Below are positions 1-6,452 of a stretch of 10,022 nucleotides of DNA, one piece after another. Numbering within the stretch: the stretch's first letter is position 1; each line of letters begins with the position of its first letter. Origin of the DNA: Acidimicrobiaceae bacterium (GTDB taxonomy: Bacteria; Actinomycetota; Acidimicrobiia; Acidimicrobiales; Palsa-688); contig JAUTXM010000065.1 in NCBI GenBank assembly GCA_030838025.1, positions 1 through 10,022 of the forward strand, given 5' to 3'. The notes under the pieces were generated by a model. The model saw only the letters and a program-made list of their open reading frames with translations, was not told the origin of the DNA and did not search any database. The position numbers and the translations under genes are program-made.

Positions 1-505
1 AGGCGGGCTTGTCGCCCGTCGCCAGCCGGGGCTGGCACAGGTCGCACTTGGTCACCACCTTGCGCTGCGGGTTGAACACGGGGACCTCGTAGGGGCAGTT
101 CCAGATGCAGTACTGGCAGCCGATGCAGTCCTCGGCGTGGTGGGCCACGATCCCGTTTTCCAGCTTGACGTAGGCGTTGGTCGGGCAGCCGCTCAGGCAG
201 GTCGGTTCGATGCAGTGGTTACACGCCATCGACAAGTTGAAACGCTGGGCGTCGGGGAAGGAGCCTCCCTCCACCTCGCCGACCCGGCGCCAGTTGACCC
301 CGACCGGGTTGGCGTTCTGCTCGGCGCAGGCCACTTCGCAGGAGTGGCAGCCGATGCACGCCTCCATGTCGAAGCTGAACCGGTACTGCTCGCCCGCGTC
401 GAGCGGCAGCAGCGCCGGTCCATCGGAGCCGATCCCGGGACGGGCGGGTGGGGTGAGCCTTGTCGGGAGGAAGCTGACCGGCTGGTCGAGGACCGTCAAG
501 GGCAC
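1..505 (-). CDS. DmsB-type four-[4Fe-4S] electron-transfer subunit (partial, C-terminus beyond window)
   Basis: Predicted electron-transfer subunit that passes electrons between a membrane or cytosolic donor and a molybdopterin oxidoreductase. From the GTG at 505, 168 codons are visible. They hold 14 cysteines in DmsB/NrfC/PhsB order: CIGCHSCEVAC (C50-C60), CNHCIEPTCLSGCP (C95-C107), CIGCQYCIWNCP (C127-C137) and CDLC (C154/C157). The remaining cysteine pair would lie past the window edge. About 45 residues precede the first cluster; no Tat motif or signal peptide is seen, so the protein is probably cytoplasmic. The start is uncertain: GTG 505 and TTG 499 both overlap the nirD stop (TGA 498-496), neither has a good Shine-Dalgarno sequence, and translational coupling is likely. 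The family assignment is firm. A role as partner of an assimilatory nitrate reductase is inferred from its place behind narK-nirB-nirD; a DMSO- or polysulfide-reductase-like enzyme is the alternative. Confidence 0.85.
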   Translation of the reverse strand, partial: MPLTVLDQPVSFLPTRLTPPARPGIGSDGPALLPLDAGEQYRFSFDMEACIGCHSCEVACAEQNANPVGVNWRRVGEVEGGSFPDAQRFNLSMACNHCIEPTCLSGCPTNAYVKLENGIVAHHAEDCIGCQYCIWNCPYEVPVFNPQRKVVTKCDLCQPRLATGDKPA

Positions 506-852
506 GCCACTTGCACTTGGCCGTCGGCGACGCGGGCGGCGTAGGTGGGCACCGAGACCGTGGCGTCGTCGAGGCAGGCCCCGGTGCGCAGGTCGAAGCT
601 CTGCTTGAAGATCGGCGACGCCACCTTCAGGTGGTCACCTCGGGAACCGACGACGCCGCGCGACAGCACGAACGTCTGGCTGAAGGGGTCGAAGTTGGAC
701 AAGGCAAAGAGCTCGTCGTCGACCCGGAAGACCGCCACTTGGCGGCCCCCGACGAGGGCGCACACGCCCCGACCGGAGATGAGCCAGTCGAAGGGACACA
801 CTTCTACCCAGGTGGGGGCGAGGGCGTGGGCGTGGGTTTCGGTGATGGTCAT
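496..852 (-). CDS. nirD: Nitrite reductase [NAD(P)H] small subunit NirD
   Basis: Small subunit of the cytoplasmic siroheme nitrite reductase that reduces nitrite to ammonium with NADH. The protein is 118 residues, close to the usual NirD length, and is a single Rieske-like fold. Recognisable pieces are WVEVCPFDWL (15-24), VFRVDDELFALSNFDPFS (41-58), VLSRGVVG (62-69) and SPIFKQSFDLRTG (79-91). The CxH and CxxH ligands of true Rieske proteins are absent: NFDPF stands where CPH would be. This is normal for assimilatory NirD, so no 2Fe-2S cluster is expected. The ATG at 852 overlaps the nirB stop by four bases (ATGA) and follows a strong Shine-Dalgarno sequence (GGAAGGA, four-base spacer). Its stop overlaps the start of the Fe-S gene. 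Longer in-frame extensions upstream run antiparallel to nothing sensible and are shadows of nirB. Confidence 0.95.
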   Translation of the reverse strand: MTITETHAHALAPTWVEVCPFDWLISGRGVCALVGGRQVAVFRVDDELFALSNFDPFSQTFVLSRGVVGSRGDHLKVASPIFKQSFDLRTGACLDDATVSVPTYAARVADGQVQVACP

Positions 853-3446
853 GGGGTCCTTCCGAGGGCGAGCAGTGCAGGGTCGGGTTTTTCGTCGGCG
901 TAGGCCGGGCGGGGCTGGCCCCGTTCGGATATGAAGACCACGTTGGCGTCGGTTTCGTCGGAGTTGACGAAGGTCCGGAAGCGGGCCATCCGCTCCGGGT
1001 CCTCGATGGTCTCCTTCCATTCGCAGCGGTAGCGGGCGACGTGACCGGCCATGTCGGCCTCGAACTCGGCGCACAGTCCGAGGCAGTCGTCGATGACCAC
1101 CCGCCGGAGGTAGTCGAGGCCGCCCTCGAGCTTGTTGAGCCAGGTTGCGGTGCGCTCCAGGCGGTCGGCGGTACGGATGTAGAACATCAAGAACCGGTCG
1201 AGGTACCGGATCACCGTCTCCCGGTCGATGTCGCCCGCCAGGAGCACCGCGTGCTGCGGCTTGAGCCCGCCGTTGCCGCACACGTAGAGGTTCCAGCCCT
1301 GCTCGGTGGCGATCACGCCGAAGTCCTTGCTCTGGGCCTCGGCGCATTCGCGGCTGCATCCCGACACCGCCGCCTTGACCTTGTGAGGCGAGCGCAGCCC
1401 GCGGTAGCGCAGCTCCAACTCGATGGCGAGCGCGGTCGAGTCCTGCACCCCGAAGCGGCACCAGTTGCGGCCCACGCAGGACTTCACGGTGCGCAGCGCC
1501 TTGCCGTAGGCGTGACCCGACTCCATCCCCACCTCGACCAGGCGTTGCCAGATGTGGGGCAGCTGGTCGACCCGGGCGCCGAAGAGGTCGATGCGCTGGC
1601 CGCCGGTGATCTTGGTGTAAAGGCCGAAGTCCTTGGCGACGTGGCCGATGGCGATGAGCTGGTCGGGGGTGATCTCGCCGCCCGGTACCCGGGGGACGAC
1701 CGAATACGTACCGTCGCGTTGGAGGTTGGCCAGGAAATGGTCGTTGGTGTCCTGGAGCGAGGCCTGCTCCCCGTCGAGGATGTAGGCGTCGCCGAGCGTG
1801 GCCAGCATCGACGCCACCGCCGGCTTGCAGACCTCGCAGCCCCGGCCGCGGCCGTGGGCCAAGAGCAGCTCCGAGAACGAGGCGATGCGCTGGGCCCGCA
1901 GGATGTCGAACAGCTCCTGGCGGGAGAAGGCGAAGTGCTCGCACAGGTCGTTTCGGACCTCGACGCCTGAGGCCACGAGCTCGAAGCGCACCAGGTCGCT
2001 GACCAGGGGGACGCAGCCGCCGCAGCCGGTGCCGGCCCGGGTGCACGCCTTCACCCCGGCCACGTCGGTGCATCCGCCGCCGGCGACGGCGGCACAGATC
2101 TGCGCCTTGGTCACGGTGTTGCACGAGCAGATGAGGGCGCTTCCGGCCAGCGCCCCGATACCGCCGGTGCTTGCGCTGCCGGCGCTGCGGGCGGGGAAGA
2201 TCAGCTCCTCCAGGCGCTCGGGGGTCGGCATGGCGCCCCGGCTCATTTGCATCAGGGTTTCGTACATGGTGGCGTCACCAACGAGGATCCCGCCCAGCAC
2301 CGGGCGAACGCCGGTGATGGCGGCGGGCCCGACGACGACGCGCTTGTACACCTTGGTCACCGGGTCGTCGAAGGTGATCGCCTCGGCGCCGGGGGTGGTC
2401 CCGAAGGAATCGCCGAAGCTGGCCACGTCGACGCCCATGAGCTTCAACTTGGTGGACAGGTCGGCGCCCGCGAAGGTGCGGTCGCCGCCGAGTATCTGGT
2501 CCGCCACGACCGCCGCCATCTGGTAGCCGGGCGCCACCAGGCCCCAAAGCCGTCCCACCGCCAGGGCGCATTCGCCGATGGCGTAGACCGCCGGGTCCGA
2601 CGTACGGCATGCCTCGTCGACGACGATCCCGCCGCGCTCGCCCATGGTCAGGCCGGCGGCGCGCGCCAGGTCGTCGCGCGGCCGGATGCCCGCCGAGAAC
2701 ACGACCAGGTCGACCGGGAGATCACCGGGCGTGGCGCCGTCGGGGCTGGCGGCCGCGAACCGCATTCCCTTCACCCGCCCGTCGCTACTGCGCACAATCT
2801 CGCTGGTGGCAGTGGCGGTGTGGACCACCACGCCGAGCTCCTCGATCCGGAGGCGCAACGCCGCCGACCCTCGCTCGTCGATCTGGGCGGGCATCAGGCG
2901 GGGGGCGAACTCCACCACGTGCGTCTCGAGGCCAAGGCTCTTGAGGGCATTCGCCGCCTCCAACCCGAGCAGCCCGCCGCCGACCACCGCCCCGACCCGG
3001 CAGCCCGCTTCGATGGCGTAGGACCGGATCGCCTCGAGGTCGTCGACCGTGCGGTACACGAAGCACCCCCGGGCGTCGCGGCCCGGTACCGGCGGCACGA
3101 ACGGCACGGAGCCCGTTGCCAGGACCATCGCGTCGTAGTCGACCCGGACGCCGCGCTGGGAAACCACGTTGTGCTGCTCCCGATCGACGGTGGCGACCGC
3201 GTCGCCCACATGCACGGTCAGGCCGACCTGGTCAAAGAAGCCCGGGGCGACCAGCTCCAGGTCCTCGGCCGTGGCACCCGCGAACAGGGAGCTGAGCGCC
3301 ACCCGGTCGTAGGCCACCCGGGGCTCTTCGCAGAAGGTGACGATGTCCCATTCGGCGGTGGCGCCCCGTTCGACGAGTATCTCGAGCAGCCGGTGGCCCA
3401 CCATGCCGTTGCCGGCGACGACGAGGGTCCGGCGCCGTCCGGACAT
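849..3446 (-). CDS. nirB: Nitrite reductase [NAD(P)H] large subunit NirB
   Basis: Catalytic subunit of assimilatory nitrite reductase: NADH to FAD to Fe-S to siroheme, six-electron reduction of nitrite to ammonium in the cytoplasm. It has 865 residues, full length for the family. An N-terminal FAD/NAD(P)H oxidoreductase part spans about 1-400, with dinucleotide motifs GNGMVG (12-17) and GGGLLG (156-161). A BFD-like [2Fe-2S] region has C440, C442, C475 and C478; a second Cys pair is C537/C540 (GCEVCKP). The sulfite/nitrite reductase domain spans about 570-830, and its siroheme-[4Fe-4S] ligands are CVGRNWC (C657, C663) and CSREC (C697, C701). No key residue is missing. I chose ATG 3446 because GGAG lies six bases upstream; ATG 3458, which overlaps the narK stop by one base (TGATG), would add four residues but has no such site. 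The product needs siroheme, made from uroporphyrinogen III. Confidence 0.97.
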   Translation of the reverse strand: MSGRRRTLVVAGNGMVGHRLLEILVERGATAEWDIVTFCEEPRVAYDRVALSSLFAGATAEDLELVAPGFFDQVGLTVHVGDAVATVDREQHNVVSQRGVRVDYDAMVLATGSVPFVPPVPGRDARGCFVYRTVDDLEAIRSYAIEAGCRVGAVVGGGLLGLEAANALKSLGLETHVVEFAPRLMPAQIDERGSAALRLRIEELGVVVHTATATSEIVRSSDGRVKGMRFAAASPDGATPGDLPVDLVVFSAGIRPRDDLARAAGLTMGERGGIVVDEACRTSDPAVYAIGECALAVGRLWGLVAPGYQMAAVVADQILGGDRTFAGADLSTKLKLMGVDVASFGDSFGTTPGAEAITFDDPVTKVYKRVVVGPAAITGVRPVLGGILVGDATMYETLMQMSRGAMPTPERLEELIFPARSAGSASTGGIGALAGSALICSCNTVTKAQICAAVAGGGCTDVAGVKACTRAGTGCGGCVPLVSDLVRFELVASGVEVRNDLCEHFAFSRQELFDILRAQRIASFSELLLAHGRGRGCEVCKPAVASMLATLGDAYILDGEQASLQDTNDHFLANLQRDGTYSVVPRVPGGEITPDQLIAIGHVAKDFGLYTKITGGQRIDLFGARVDQLPHIWQRLVEVGMESGHAYGKALRTVKSCVGRNWCRFGVQDSTALAIELELRYRGLRSPHKVKAAVSGCSRECAEAQSKDFGVIATEQGWNLYVCGNGGLKPQHAVLLAGDIDRETVIRYLDRFLMFYIRTADRLERTATWLNKLEGGLDYLRRVVIDDCLGLCAEFEADMAGHVARYRCEWKETIEDPERMARFRTFVNSDETDANVVFISERGQPRPAYADEKPDPALLALGRTP

Positions 3447-3457
3447 CTCGAACTCCA

Positions 3458-4999
3458 TCAGACGACCACGTTGGCCGAGCCGGCCTTCTTGTTGAGGTAG
3501 ACGACCCAGGTGATCGCGGCGAAGCCCAGGTAGCAGAGGAGGAACACCCACAGCGCCGGGACCGACCAGTCGGAATGGGCCGCCGCGACCGCGACCTTGG
3601 CCGCCGGGGTCTTCGCCGCCTTGACGAGCGCCGAGACGTTCAGGCTGGCTTGGCGCAGCACCACCTGGATGAGCACCCCGCCGAAGGCCCCGATGGCGCC
3701 GGCAATGCCGATAACCGCGGCCGCCCGGCGTTTGTACTCGACTGCCGCCGCGGCCGGCTCGGCGCCGGTCTCGGCGGCGTGCGTGCGGCCGAGGAGGGCG
3801 AAGATCGAAGGGATCATCTTGTAGGTGGACCCGTTGCCCAGGCCGCTCAAGAAGAAGATCACCATGTAGGAGCCGAAAAACAGGGCGAAGCTGCGGCGCT
3901 GGACCCCGACGATCGCGGCCGCGGTGAACACCGCCATACCGATGAAGACCGTCAGGGTGACCCGGGCACCGCCGACCTTGTCCGACAGCCAGCCGCCGAC
4001 GGGCCGGGACAGCGAACCAATGAGCGCCCCGACGAAGCCCAACCCCGCCAGGTAGGTGGCGATGAACGGATGGCCCGCCAGGAACTCGGGAAAGGTGTTC
4101 TTGATGACAAGCGGAAGGGCGAACGAGAAGCCGATGAACGACCCGAACGTGCCGATGTAGAGCACCGACATGATCCAGGTCTGACCGTTGCGCAGCGCCG
4201 CCACGTAGGACCTGGTGTCGGCCTTGGCCTGGGTCAGGCTGTCCATGAACAGCCAGGCGCAGATCGCCGCGATGGCGATGAGAGGCAGCCACATCAGTCC
4301 CGCGTACGCCATGTGGACGTGGTGCTTGGGCAGCTTGACCGCCTTGTAGCCCACGCCGATGATGATCACCAGCGGCACGAACAGCTGGGCGACGGCGACG
4401 CCGAGGTTGCCACCGGCGGCGTTGAGGCCCAGTGCGAAGCCCTTGCGCTTCTCCGGATAGAAGAACGAGATGTTCGCCATCGACGAGGAGAAGTTGCCGC
4501 CGCCGAGCCCCGCGGACGCGGCGCAGAGGAACAGCACCCAGAACTGGCCGGTATGGCTTTGATGGGCCAACCAGCCGCTCGGCACGACGACTGCCAGCGC
4601 CACGGCAGGGATGAACAGCAGCGACGCGCTGATCGTGGTCCACGCCCGACCGCCGAACTTGGGCACCGCGAACGTGTAGGGAATCCGCAGGATCGACCCG
4701 ATCAGGTTGGGCACCAGCGTGAGCATGAACTGCTCGGACAACGACATCGTGATGCCGATGTTGGCCAGGTTGATGACGACGATCGTCCAGATGACCCAAA
4801 CGCTGAAGCCGATGTGCTCGGCGAAAATGGAAATCGCCAGATTGCGCTTGGCGATCTTGTGCCCGGTGTCGGCCCAGAACTCTTCGTTGTCGGGCTCCCA
4901 CCGGTCGATCCAGTGGCCGCGGCGAGGGGAATCGACCGTGGCGGTGGCGGGGGAGTCGGAGACGACGGATGCGGTGGGGGCATCGATGACCGTGCTCAT
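3458..4999 (-). CDS. narK: NarK-family nitrate/nitrite MFS transporter
   Basis: Inner-membrane major facilitator that imports nitrate and/or exchanges it for nitrite; here it probably supplies nirBD. The protein is 513 residues, with a hydrophilic N-terminus of about 55 residues and about twelve hydrophobic segments. Family hallmarks are visible: the N-terminal WEPDNEEFW...AKRNLAISIFAEHIGFSVW region, LRIPY (R105, position of the TM2 nitrate-contacting Arg), SRPVGGWLSD (R332, the second conserved Arg), and the two glycine-rich nitrate signatures GGNLGVAVAQ (196-205) and GLGNGSTYKMIP (386-397). A charged Ala-rich loop (about 405-436) separates late helices. I chose ATG 4999 because homologues begin shortly before the WxPxxxxFW motif; a GTG at 5071 in frame would add 24 unlikely residues. 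No clear Shine-Dalgarno sequence precedes ATG 4999. First gene of the operon; whether it favours nitrate, nitrite or exchange cannot be read from the sequence. Confidence 0.95.
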   Translation of the reverse strand: MSTVIDAPTASVVSDSPATATVDSPRRGHWIDRWEPDNEEFWADTGHKIAKRNLAISIFAEHIGFSVWVIWTIVVINLANIGITMSLSEQFMLTLVPNLIGSILRIPYTFAVPKFGGRAWTTISASLLFIPAVALAVVVPSGWLAHQSHTGQFWVLFLCAASAGLGGGNFSSSMANISFFYPEKRKGFALGLNAAGGNLGVAVAQLFVPLVIIIGVGYKAVKLPKHHVHMAYAGLMWLPLIAIAAICAWLFMDSLTQAKADTRSYVAALRNGQTWIMSVLYIGTFGSFIGFSFALPLVIKNTFPEFLAGHPFIATYLAGLGFVGALIGSLSRPVGGWLSDKVGGARVTLTVFIGMAVFTAAAIVGVQRRSFALFFGSYMVIFFLSGLGNGSTYKMIPSIFALLGRTHAAETGAEPAAAAVEYKRRAAAVIGIAGAIGAFGGVLIQVVLRQASLNVSALVKAAKTPAAKVAVAAAHSDWSVPALWVFLLCYLGFAAITWVVYLNKKAGSANVVV

Positions 5000-5238
5000 G
5001 TCGACCAGGAAAGACGACGTCTGTGTTCCGGCGGTTGCCGCCCGGTGAACCGTGGTGGTCCAGACCCGCACACTGGCGCCGGTCGCCGATGTGAGCTTTC
5101 TGAACCCAGCCTGTCGAAATCGGCTGATCCCGCCTCGAGGTCGGGTATAGGTGATCAGCTGGGGATCAGGCCGGCGTCAGCACCCGTTCTTCAGATGGAC
5201 ATGAAGCGGGAACGGGCCGTTCACGGACCCACCTCAGT
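5000..5238. promoter_or_regulatory. Divergent narK / nnaR control region with candidate operators
   Basis: This 239-bp spacer must hold the promoters of both divergent units. It contains a perfect 8-bp inverted repeat, CTGATCCC (5124-5131) and GGGATCAG (5162-5169). An extra GATCAG sits at 5153-5158, eleven bases from the one at 5164, about one helical turn. Between the arms are the palindrome CCTCGAGG (5133-5140) and a TATAGG box (5146-5151), a weak -10 candidate for nnaR. On the minus strand TCGACA (5117-5112) and TCACAT (5094-5089), spaced 17 bases, are a weak promoter candidate for narK. A second palindrome is listed separately. The repeats are seen directly; operator function is inferred. 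Confidence 0.5.
5210..5222. promoter_or_regulatory. Palindrome GAACGG-G-CCGTTC upstream of nnaR
   Basis: A perfect 6-bp inverted repeat around a single G ends 16 bases before the nnaR ATG at 5239. A third half-site, CCGTTC, occurs at 5184-5189, exactly 33 bases (about three helical turns) from the CCGTTC arm at 5217. It may be an autoregulatory operator, or a small hairpin in the leader near the ribosome-binding region. Function is inferred only. Confidence 0.35.
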
Positions 5239-6375
5239 ATGAATTACCCAATGTCCCTACGTCCGCTCGACGGCTTCGTCGTCGGCATCACCGCCGACCG
5301 ACGCTGGGAGGAGCAGGCCGAATTGCTGTCCCGCCGCGGGGCGACGATCGTGCATGGCCCGACCATCACGACGCTCTATCTGGCCTCCGACGACAACCTG
5401 CGACAGGCCACGCGGACCCTCATCGACCATCCTCCCGATTACCTGGTCGCAACCACCGGAATCGGCATGAGGGCGTGGCTCGATACCGCAACAACGTGGG
5501 GGTTGGCGGACGAGTTGACGGCCGCGCTGAGCCGGGCCCGCATCGTCGCCCGTGGTCCGAAGGCCGCCGCGGCATTGCAGATCGGTGGATTGGCGGTATG
5601 GCAACGGTCGCCCACCGAGCAGATGCAAGCCTTGATCGACATCCTGCTCGCCGAGCCCCTGCAGGGTCGACGAGTCGCGGTGCAGGAATACGGGATGGAA
5701 AGTCCCGAGCTGGTCGAGGTGCTGAGCCTCGCCGGGGCAACGGTGGTCACGGTACCGGTGTACCGGTGGCGGGTCCCAGCCGACCTGGAACCGGCGCGCC
5801 GGCTGGTGAAAGCGGCCTGCTCGGGGCAGCTCGACGCCATCACCTTCACCAGCGCCCCTGCGGTGCACAACCTCTTCGCCATGGCCGAAACGCCGGAGGA
5901 CGGCGACGAGCTGCGCAAGGTCCTGAACGGTCCCGTGACCGCGGCGTGCGTCGGTCCGGTCTGCGCCGAGGGTGCCCGGCAAGAAGGCGTGGACGACCCG
6001 TTGACGCCCTCGGTCGGCCGCCTCGGACTGCTGGTCCGGGCGTTGGGCGATCACCTCAGCCAGCGCCGCCGGGTCTACTGCCTTGGTGGCCATGAGTTGG
6101 TCGTCCAGGGCGCCGCGATCGAGCTCGACGGCGCGGTCGACCAGCTGGCGCCGAAGGAGCGCGCGATCCTGGACCTTTTGGTTCGTAAGCCGGGGGCCGT
6201 CGTTGGCCGCGAGACACTTCTCACCCGGGTGTGGGGATGTCCCGACACCGATCCGCATCTGCTCGAGGTGACGATCGGCCGCCTCCGCCGCCGGCTCGGC
6301 CCGGCCGGTGGGGCGCTCCAGGCGATCGCGGGTCGGGGTTACCGACTCGATCCCGACGGGCCGGCCGACCACTAA
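5239..6375 (+). CDS. nnaR: NnaR-like regulator: HemD (uroporphyrinogen-III synthase) domain fused to OmpR-type winged helix
   Basis: Likely transcriptional regulator of nitrate/nitrite assimilation. The protein has 378 residues. Residues about 8-270 form a HemD-like two-lobed domain with VATTGIGMRAW (70-80), VAVQEYGMESPEL (146-158) and ITFTSAPAVHNL (201-212), all typical of uroporphyrinogen-III synthases. Residues about 278-372 are a Trans_reg_C winged helix: LAPKERAILDLLVRKPGAVV (303-322), then the recognition-helix region DPHLLEVTIGRLRRRLG (338-354) and a C-terminal GRGYRL. There is no phospho-receiver domain. Orphan regulators of this architecture, NnaR in Streptomyces and mycobacteria, are known to be needed for nitrate and nitrite use. 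It is divergent from narK-nirBD. An alternative start is ATG 5251 (MSLRPL); neither start has a strong Shine-Dalgarno sequence. Whether the HemD part is still an enzyme or a sensor of a tetrapyrrole-like ligand is open. Confidence 0.9.
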   Translation: MNYPMSLRPLDGFVVGITADRRWEEQAELLSRRGATIVHGPTITTLYLASDDNLRQATRTLIDHPPDYLVATTGIGMRAWLDTATTWGLADELTAALSRARIVARGPKAAAALQIGGLAVWQRSPTEQMQALIDILLAEPLQGRRVAVQEYGMESPELVEVLSLAGATVVTVPVYRWRVPADLEPARRLVKAACSGQLDAITFTSAPAVHNLFAMAETPEDGDELRKVLNGPVTAACVGPVCAEGARQEGVDDPLTPSVGRLGLLVRALGDHLSQRRRVYCLGGHELVVQGAAIELDGAVDQLAPKERAILDLLVRKPGAVVGRETLLTRVWGCPDTDPHLLEVTIGRLRRRLGPAGGALQAIAGRGYRLDPDGPADH

Positions 6376-6385
6376 ATCGGCAGGT

Positions 6386-6398
6386 CCCCGCCGCGGGG
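6386..6398 (+). terminator. Possible GC hairpin after nnaR
   Basis: CCCCGC-C-GCGGGG forms a perfect short stem starting 11 bases after the nnaR stop. The loop is too tight for all six pairs and there is no T-run, so it is at best a weak or Rho-assisted terminator. Confidence 0.25.
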
Positions 6399-6402
6399 CG
6401 GG

Positions 6403-6452
6403 GCGGCCGGTAGTTTCGCCGGGGCGGCCGAGCGGCCGGTAGTTTCGCCGGG
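6403..6452 (+). repeat. Tandem 21-bp direct repeat containing the -10 box of the EamA gene
   Basis: An identical 21-bp element lies at 6403-6423 and again at 6432-6452, a 29-bp period. Each copy holds GGCCGGTAGTTTCGCCGGG. The second copy ends on the first base of the GTG start codon. Its TAGTTT (6440-6445) fits a TAnnnT -10 box, and position +1 would then be 6452, exactly the start codon, pointing to a leaderless mRNA. The first copy's TAGTTT (6411-6416) would give a transcript with a leader of about 29 bases. No -35 box is recognisable. The repeat is certain; its promoter role is inferred. Confidence 0.7.

Noticed and set aside
496..852. NirD as a true Rieske [2Fe-2S] protein
   Set aside because: The CxH and CxxH cluster ligands are absent, as is usual in assimilatory NirD.
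853..2124. Upstream extension of nirD to 542 residues
   Set aside because: This part is an off-frame reading of nirB; the recognisable NirD starts at ATG 852 with a strong Shine-Dalgarno sequence.
3459..4901. In-frame upstream extension of nirB giving a 1350-residue protein
   Set aside because: The extension is translated from the narK coding region in another frame and has low-complexity Arg-rich composition; NirB homologues begin at the GNGMVG region near 3446.
3575..5242. Long plus-strand open frame of about 555 codons antisense to narK
   Set aside because: It is a high-GC shadow: rich in Arg/Gly/Asp/His with no recognisable domain, and the opposite strand encodes an unmistakable NarK.
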